Source of the DNA: Paracoccus haematequi
Lineage (GTDB): Bacteria; Pseudomonadota; Alphaproteobacteria; Rhodobacterales; Rhodobacteraceae
Assembly (NCBI GenBank): GCA_945881965.1
Contig: CAMCVS010000015.1
Location: forward strand, 1-64,000
DNA length: 64,000 bases
Direction: 5' to 3'
Shown here in pieces: positions 59,444 through 64,000 of the stretch. Position 1 is the stretch's first letter, and each line of letters starts with the position of its first letter. The translations under genes and the position numbers were made by a program. The notes beneath the pieces were generated by a model, which was not told the DNA's origin, made no database searches, and saw only the letters and a program-made list of their open reading frames with translations.

Positions 59444-60474
59444 GACAGCGCATCCCCGATAAGGTCCGCAAGCGGCAGCCGCACCCGGTGACGTTGCAAT
59501 TCGTAATTGCCCAACGGCGTCCAGCCCGCCAGCACGGTTTCCACGGAATCGCTGCGAAACGCCGCCTTCAGCGATACCTCGAAGGTGCGGCGGTCCTTTT
59601 TCGGCAGGGGCGCAAGGTCGATCATCACGATCCCGCCAAGGCCCCGCAGCCTTAACTGGCGCGGCAATTCGCGCGCGGCGTTCAGGTTGGCCTTCAACGC
59701 GGCGGCGGGCGAGGTGTCCATGCCGGTGTTCACATCCACCGCGATCAGCGCGCGGGTGGCCTCGATCACCATCGTGTGACCATGCGGCAGGTCCACCGCG
59801 GGGGCCAACGCCTCGGCCAGCGCGTCCAGCACGCCATGCGTGGCGAAACTGCCCGGCGCGGTGATCACTTCGGCGGCTTCCGTCCATTCCCGCCATGCAA
59901 GAACATGAGGCCCGTCGCCTTCGGTCAGCGCCTCGGGGTCGCCATCGCGGTCAGCAAGGATGGCCGTGGCCAGATCAGCCATCGCGCGGATATCCTCTGT
60001 GACCGCGTCCGGGTCCGCGCCTTCGCAAGAGGTGCGCAGGATCAGGCCCGCGTCTTCCATGTCGAACGCATCGGTGGCCAGATCCAGCAGCGCCGCGCGC
60101 GCCGCTTCATCGCGCAAGGACCGCGAGACGTTGATACCGGGGGCACCGGGCGTGACGATGGCAAAGCGGCTTTTGAACATCAGCCGTTCGGTGACAGGCG
60201 GGGCCTTGCCGGGTTCGGCATGGCCCGACACCTGCACCAGAATGGGCTGGCCGGGGGATAACCCCTTGACCTGCCGCAGGAACATCGGCCCCGCAGGCGT
60301 GGCGACAAAGACCCCGCCCTGGCCCTTTTGCGGCTTGTCCACCTTGGCCCGCAGGATCGCCCCCACGCGCGGGCCATCGGCATCGACAAAGATATCCTGC
60401 AACCGCCCGTCCACCATCAGGGCCGCCGCCTCGCGCCCCGCGATGTGATCAAGGATGATTTGTCGACCCTTCAT
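59440..60474 (-). CDS. rng: RNase E/G-family endoribonuclease (short form)
   Basis: A 344-residue protein, shorter than RNase G of E. coli (489). Catalytic Asp are visible in [13 protein letters not shown] and [11 protein letters not shown], the DNase I-like centre. The S1 region is reduced ([21 protein letters not shown]). The C-terminal zinc-link and small domain are absent. It probably processes rRNA 5' ends or mRNA. Overlaps maf by 4 bp and yacG by 4 bp. Confidence 0.85.
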   Translation of the reverse strand: MKGRQIILDHIAGREAAALMVDGRLQDIFVDADGPRVGAILRAKVDKPQKGQGGVFVATPAGPMFLRQVKGLSPGQPILVQVSGHAEPGKAPPVTERLMFKSRFAIVTPGAPGINVSRSLRDEAARAALLDLATDAFDMEDAGLILRTSCEGADPDAVTEDIRAMADLATAILADRDGDPEALTEGDGPHVLAWREWTEAAEVITAPGSFATHGVLDALAEALAPAVDLPHGHTMVIEATRALIAVDVNTGMDTSPAAALKANLNAARELPRQLRLRGLGGIVMIDLAPLPKKDRRTFEVSLKAAFRSDSVETVLAGWTPLGNYELQRHRVRLPLADLIGDALS

Positions 60475-61046
60475 TCAACTCTCCAAACCGGCCAACCCGC
60501 CGCCGTCAACAGCACCGCCGTTTCCGCCAGCGGCAGGCCCATGATGCCGGTATAGCTGCCTTCGATCCACGGGATGAACGCGCCCGCAGGCCCCTGGATG
60601 CCATAACCCCCGGCCTTGCCCTGCCAATCGCCGGACGCCAGATAAGTGTTCAATTCCACATCCGACAGCCGTTTCATCCGCACCGCGCTTTCCGAGGTGC
60701 GCGCCCAGACCTGCGCGCCGCGCCGCACCACGACCGCGGTGATCACGCGGTGCCGCCGGCCGGCAAGGGCCACCAGAAACGCCGCCGCCTCGCCCGCATC
60801 GCGCGGTTTGCCGAGGATGCGGCGGCCAAGCGCCACGGTCGTATCGGCGCAGATCACCACATCGTCAGGGTCGGCCACCACGGCCGCCGCCTTTTCCGCC
60901 GCGATCCGTTCGCAATAGCTGCGCGGGATTTCGCCCCGGCGCGGGTCTTCGTTGATGTCGGGGGGCAGCACGGCGTCTGGCACAACGCCCAAAACCGCCA
61001 GCAGCTCGCGCCGCCGGGGGCTGGCTGAACCCAAGATCAGCCTCAT
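60471..61046 (-). CDS. maf: Maf-family nucleotide pyrophosphatase
   Basis: A 191-residue house-cleaning NTPase that hydrolyses modified dNTP/NTP. Start motif [14 protein letters not shown], metal motif [12 protein letters not shown], and the terminal [10 protein letters not shown] are standard. It is 1 bp downstream of infA and overlaps the RNase gene. YhdE/YceF subgroup is not distinguishable by eye. Confidence 0.94.
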   Translation of the reverse strand: MRLILGSASPRRRELLAVLGVVPDAVLPPDINEDPRRGEIPRSYCERIAAEKAAAVVADPDDVVICADTTVALGRRILGKPRDAGEAAAFLVALAGRRHRVITAVVVRRGAQVWARTSESAVRMKRLSDVELNTYLASGDWQGKAGGYGIQGPAGAFIPWIEGSYTGIMGLPLAETAVLLTAAGWPVWRVE

Positions 61047-61047
61047 G

Positions 61048-61266
61048 TTACTTGAAGCGATAGTTGATGCGGCCCTTGGTCAGGTCATAGGGGGTCATCT
61101 CGACCTGCACCTTGTCGCCTGCCAGAACGCGGATGCGGTTCTTGCGCATCTTGCCTGCGGTATGCGCGATGATCTCATGGCCATTCTCAAGTTCGACCCG
61201 GAACGTCGCGTTCGGCAGGAGTTCCTTAACGACACCGGGGAATTCGAGAGTATCTTCTTTGGCCAT
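61048..61266 (-). CDS. infA: Translation initiation factor IF-1
   Basis: A 72-residue OB-fold protein. [20 protein letters not shown], then [20 protein letters not shown] and the C-terminal [12 protein letters not shown] are essentially identical to IF-1 of other bacteria. ATG 61266 is the usual start; the in-frame ATG at 61281 would add five residues. First gene of infA-maf-rng-yacG. Confidence 0.98.
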   Translation of the reverse strand: MAKEDTLEFPGVVKELLPNATFRVELENGHEIIAHTAGKMRKNRIRVLAGDKVQVEMTPYDLTKGRINYRFK

Positions 61267-61414
61267 GGTCACTCCGTTCATTGCAGCCCGCCCATTGCGA
61301 ACCTGAGGGCTAGATGCGCCCGGAGAGGTGCTTTTTCAAGGGAAATGTGTATCAGGTGCCTTTCGCCCCCCGGCGGCGCGGGTCAAGATGGGCGGGTAAA
61401 CCCCGGAGTATGCC

Positions 61415-61780
61415 ATGCCCTCGTTTCTAGTCCCGGCGTTGTTGCTGATCTTTGGCTGTCAACTGGCGGGCGAGGTGATGGCGCGCGGGGCTGGTCTGCC
61501 GGTTCCCGGTCCGGTGCTGGGGCTGGTGTTCCTGCTGTTGGCGATCACGCTGTCGGAACGGTTGCGCGACATGGTGCGTCCCGTGGCCCAGGGCATCCTG
61601 GTGCATCTGTCGCTGTTGTTTGTGCCCGCAGGCGTTGGCGTGGTGGCACATCTGGGGCTGTTTGCCGCACAGGGCGCTGTGCTGGCGCTGGCGCTGGTGG
61701 TATCCACGGTGGCGGCGATTGTCGTCGGCGCGCTGACATTCACCGTGGTCGCGCGATGGACGGGCAACAGGGATGAGTGA
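61415..61780 (+). CDS. CidA/LrgA-family membrane protein
   Basis: A 121-residue protein with four hydrophobic helices (LVPALLLIFGCQLAGEVM, VPGPVLGLVFLLLAITL, LVHLSLLFVPAGVGVVAHL, VLALALVVSTVAAIVVGAL). PGPVLGLVFL is the family motif. Holin-like members influence autolysis; in several bacteria, metabolite (pyruvate) transport is also reported for the pair. It overlaps LrgB by 8 bp. Confidence 0.88.
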   Translation: MPSFLVPALLLIFGCQLAGEVMARGAGLPVPGPVLGLVFLLLAITLSERLRDMVRPVAQGILVHLSLLFVPAGVGVVAHLGLFAAQGAVLALALVVSTVAAIVVGALTFTVVARWTGNRDE

Positions 61781-62483
61781 TTTTCGCCTCTGGTCCTATC
61801 TTGCCTCCGGGCCGCTGCTGTGGCTGTGGGTGACGCTGTTGGCCTATTGGATCGGCGACGCGCTGTTTCGCGCCAGCGGGCGGCGACCCTGGGCCAATCC
61901 GGTGCTGATTGCCGTGGCGTTGATCGCGGTGGGGTTGCAGGCCACAGGCACGCGGTATGAAACCTATTTCGACGGCGCGCAGTTCGTGCATTTCCTGCTG
62001 GGGCCTGCGACCGTCTGTCTGGCGCTGCCATTGCAGGCGAACCTTGCGCGGGTGCGGCGCGCGGCGTTGCCGGTCGCGGCGGCGCTGCTGGCGGGGTCCG
62101 TGACGGCGATTGTGACCGCATTGGGGGTGGCATCCCTGCTGGGCGCGGGGCCGGATACCCTTGCCGCGCTTGCGCCAAAATCCGCCACGGCCCCCGTCGC
62201 CATCGGCATTGCCGAAGGGTTGGGCGGTGATCCGACGCTGACGGCGGTGCTGGTGCTGTTGACGGGCATGATCGGCGCGGTGGTGGTGACACCCTTGCTG
62301 AACGCGCTGGGGTTCACCGATTGGCGCGCGCGCGGGTTGGCCATCGGGGTGGCCGCGCATGGCATCGGCACCGCGCGGGCGTTTCAGGTGCATGAAACGG
62401 CGGGGGCGTTTGCATCCCTTGGCATGGGGCTGAACGCTGTGCTGACCGCACTCATCGCACCCATGATCCTGCGGCTGTTCTAG
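61773..62483 (+). CDS. lrgB: LrgB-family membrane protein
   Basis: A 236-residue protein with about seven helices. The Gly/Pro-rich motif PKSATAPVAIGIAEGLGG (about residue 130) and AHGIGTARAFQVHETAGAF are typical of LrgB/CidB. With the CidA/LrgA gene upstream it forms the usual two-subunit unit. It ends 4 bp before the convergent phosphatase gene. Confidence 0.92.
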   Translation: MSDFRLWSYLASGPLLWLWVTLLAYWIGDALFRASGRRPWANPVLIAVALIAVGLQATGTRYETYFDGAQFVHFLLGPATVCLALPLQANLARVRRAALPVAAALLAGSVTAIVTALGVASLLGAGPDTLAALAPKSATAPVAIGIAEGLGGDPTLTAVLVLLTGMIGAVVVTPLLNALGFTDWRARGLAIGVAAHGIGTARAFQVHETAGAFASLGMGLNAVLTALIAPMILRLF

Positions 62484-62487
62484 ATGG

Positions 62488-62958
62488 TCAGCGCGGATCG
62501 CCCCAGCGCGCGGTCAACTGCCGGATGATCTCGTCGCGCACGGCGCGATAGGCGTCCAGCCGCGCGGCGCGGCCCTCGCCCTGCCCGGTCGGGTCCGGGA
62601 TCGGCCATTCAACCACCTCGGTGGCAAAGCCGCGCGTCAGGTCGCGGGCCCGTTCCGCCGACCGCGGCGACATCGCCACGATCAGATCGAAACTGGACAG
62701 CGCATCACCCAACTGGCCGATTTCATCGAAACTGCGCGAGCGGTGGCGGGCGAGTTCGACGCCCAATTCCTCGCAGACCGCGATGGAAAACCCGTCGATC
62801 TCCATGTCGTTCATGACGCCTGCGGATTGGACATAAGTCGCAGGGCCATAGAATTTCTTCATGATGCCTTCGGCCATCGGCGACCGCACCGCGTTGTGAT
62901 CACAGCAAAACAGCACCGATTGCGGCAGCGGCATGGGTGAAGGCGGGGTTTGCGTCAC
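62488..62958 (-). CDS. Low-molecular-weight protein tyrosine phosphatase-like protein
   Basis: A 156-residue protein of the LMW-PTP/arsenate reductase fold. The P-loop is VLFCCDHNAVRSPMAEG with the Cys-x5-Arg signature CDHNAVR; the general acid Asp lies in WPIPDPTGQG. The non-standard loop makes substrate choice (phosphotyrosine or arsenate) unclear. It overlaps the UPF0262 gene by 4 bp and so follows hisD-UPF0262 in one transcript. Confidence 0.85.
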   Translation of the reverse strand: MTQTPPSPMPLPQSVLFCCDHNAVRSPMAEGIMKKFYGPATYVQSAGVMNDMEIDGFSIAVCEELGVELARHRSRSFDEIGQLGDALSSFDLIVAMSPRSAERARDLTRGFATEVVEWPIPDPTGQGEGRAARLDAYRAVRDEIIRQLTARWGDPR

Positions 62959-63464
62959 GCGCCGCTCCCGAAATGCAGCACGCAGATCAGCGTGAACAGG
63001 CGGCGCGCGGTGTCGGTGTCGATCACCGCCTTGCCGTCAAGACGTTCCTGCAACACCCGCGCGCCTTCGTTGTGGATGCCGCGCCGCGCCATGTCGATGG
63101 TTTCGATCTGGCTGGGGGGCAAGTTCTTGACCGCGTCGTAATAGCTTTCGCAGATCGCCCAGTAATCCTTGACCACTTGGCGGAACGGCGACAGCGACAG
63201 GTGAAATTCCGCCGCCTTTTCCGCGCGTTCGGTGGTGATGTCGAATACCAGCCGCTTGTCGCGGATCGCCAGACCCAGCTTGTAAGGCCCGTCAGGGGCC
63301 GCGCGCCCGTCACGCGCTGGCAGGTCAAAGGCGTTTTCTTCGATCAGATCGAACATCGCGACGCGGCGTTCCTGTTCGATTTCCGGGGTGGGCGGCGGCA
63401 GGCCGCTGTCATCAAGGTCGATCTGGCAGATGCGGGAGGGTCTGGGCGGCATCGGGAAGGTCAC
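62955..63464 (-). CDS. UPF0262 family protein
   Basis: A 169-residue soluble protein with the pattern RICQIDLDDSGLPPPTPEIEQ and GPYKLGLAIRDKRLVFDI, then FRQVVKDYWAICESYYDAV, matching UPF0262, an alphaproteobacterial family usually beside hisD. Function unknown. It lies 118 bp after the hisD stop, beyond a variant A hairpin element. Confidence 0.85.
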   Translation of the reverse strand: MTFPMPPRPSRICQIDLDDSGLPPPTPEIEQERRVAMFDLIEENAFDLPARDGRAAPDGPYKLGLAIRDKRLVFDITTERAEKAAEFHLSLSPFRQVVKDYWAICESYYDAVKNLPPSQIETIDMARRGIHNEGARVLQERLDGKAVIDTDTARRLFTLICVLHFGSGA

Positions 63465-63522
63465 TTTTCAGTTACGCGCCCGATGGATATCCGAAGCCCC
63501 GGCGCGGTGCAACGACCGCAGA

Positions 63523-63577
63523 GGGGGGCGCTGCCCCCCGGCTTCGCCGCCCCCCGGAGTATTTCGGGCAAGATGAA
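63523..63577 (-). repeat. Intergenic hairpin element, variant A, copy 3
   Basis: GGGGGG-CGCTG-CCCCCC arms at 63523-63539, a second GC arm, and the tail CCGGAGTATTTCGGGCAAGA followed by TGAA. On the minus strand it begins 6 bp after the hisD stop. Confidence 0.65.
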
Positions 63578-63582
63578 AGGGA

Positions 63583-64000
63583 TCAGCGGTTCAGCTTGTC
63601 CAGCCGCGCGCGCACCGACAGGCCATGCGCGGTCAGGCTTTCGGCCTTGGCCAGCGTTTCGGCGGCGGGGCCGATGGCGGCGAGCGCGTCAGGCGTCATG
63701 CGGGCCATGGTGGTGCGTTTCAGGAAATCCAGCACATTCAGACCAGACGAGAACCGCGCCGAGCGCGCCGTGGGCAGCACATGGTTCGGCCCGCCGACAT
63801 AGTCGCCGATGGCCTCGGGTGTCCAGGCGCCCAGAAAGATCGCGCCGGCATGGGGGATCTGGGCGGCCAGGGCTTCGGGGTCGGCGACCATCAGTTCCAA
63901 ATGTTCGGCGGCGATGCGGTTGGCCAGCGTCGCGGCCATGGTCAGGTCGGGCACGGTGACGATGGCGCCGTAATCGCGCCAGCTTGCGCCTGCGATGGCG
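63583..64000 (-). CDS. hisD: Histidinol dehydrogenase, C-terminal part (cut by the window end)
   Basis: About 139 codons of the C-terminal part of HisD, the enzyme that oxidises histidinol to histidine in two steps. The frame reads ASWRDYGAIVTVPDLTMA into AAEHLELMV, then YVGGPNHVLPTARSARFSSG, NVLDFLKRT and the final LTAHGLSVRARLDKLNR. These match the zinc-dependent HisD C terminus. The gene starts beyond 64000. It is not adjacent to hisB/H/A/F/E at 26-31 kb. Confidence 0.9.
   Translation of the reverse strand, partial: AIAGASWRDYGAIVTVPDLTMAATLANRIAAEHLELMVADPEALAAQIPHAGAIFLGAWTPEAIGDYVGGPNHVLPTARSARFSSGLNVLDFLKRTTMARMTPDALAAIGPAAETLAKAESLTAHGLSVRARLDKLNR

Noticed and set aside
61361..61420. 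Eighth copy of the intergenic hairpin element before the CidA/LrgA gene
   Set aside because: Only CCCCGGAGTAT is shared; the hairpin and the rest of the tail are missing, and the motif is explained by the ribosome binding site.

Overview
The window looks like chromosomal DNA of an aerobic alphaproteobacterium of the Rhodobacterales (Rhodobacteraceae/Paracoccaceae group). The evidence is uniformly high G+C, the heterotetrameric sarcosine oxidase locus, a yfgM-bamB-der type cluster, the alphaproteobacterial families DUF3572, UPF0262 and DUF1289, a CcmI-type cytochrome c biogenesis gene, and the order infA-maf-rng-yacG beside an hisD region. No rRNA, insertion sequence, prophage, plasmid origin or CRISPR array was found. 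There are two tRNA genes. About 68 protein genes cover nearly everything; no gap between genes exceeds 300 bp.

Layout. 1-8.5 kb: HAD phosphatase, MarR regulator, DUF3572, a PleD-type diguanylate cyclase whose receiver has Ser where the phospho-acceptor Asp should be, an EF-hand protein plus an ECF sigma/anti-sigma/metal-sensor-like operon, a DUF983 protein, a NUDIX hydrolase, an EamA transporter and a desaturase. 8.6-12.9 kb: an XRE regulator, metR/metF facing away from each other over a clear MetR operator, a thioesterase and a DUF2235 hydrolase. 12.9-21.6 kb: a lone form-II CoxL-like molybdenum hydroxylase subunit, serS, a second desaturase, der, bamB and a YfgM-like protein. 21.9-26.4 kb: pyruvate carboxylase, a MAPEG protein, tRNA-Gly and a stand-alone Lrp ligand-binding domain. 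26.5-31.1 kb: hisB, hisH, hisA, hisF and hisE, interrupted by two opposite-strand DUF2147 genes and a small membrane protein. 31.1-39.4 kb: recJ, tRNA-Glu, a TauE-type permease, an Atm1-type ABC exporter, a LysM protein, a LOG-family protein, a RarD-like transporter and an Fe-type superoxide dismutase. 39.4-45.1 kb: sarcosine oxidase soxB-(small membrane protein)-soxD-soxA-soxG. 45.3-49.9 kb: ccmI-ruvX-DUF1289, then an RTX-repeat protein translationally coupled to a PhyH-like dioxygenase, and a second TauE permease. 50.1-53 kb: a leucine-rich-repeat protein with nearly identical 66-bp repeats, and dusA. 53.1-59.2 kb: a seven-gene plus-strand cluster (GT4 glycosyltransferase, inositol-monophosphatase-type phosphatase, GTP cyclohydrolase II, BchC-like dehydrogenase, degenerate PTPS/QueD homologue, methyltransferase, RibD-type reductase). 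59.2-64 kb: yacG, an RNase E/G, maf, infA, an LrgA/LrgB pair, a low-molecular-weight phosphatase, UPF0262 and the 3' end of hisD.

The most unusual content is the 53.1-59.2 kb cluster. Its enzyme set starts from GTP but matches neither a complete riboflavin nor a complete folate/queuosine pathway; I infer a modified, possibly glycosylated, pyrimidine or pteridine metabolite. Second is a family of seven related intergenic hairpin elements in two sequence variants; six of the seven lie just downstream of a stop codon on the same strand. Many convergent gene pairs overlap or touch at their 3' ends with no terminator between them. All functional calls rest on motif recognition by eye; no database search was run.
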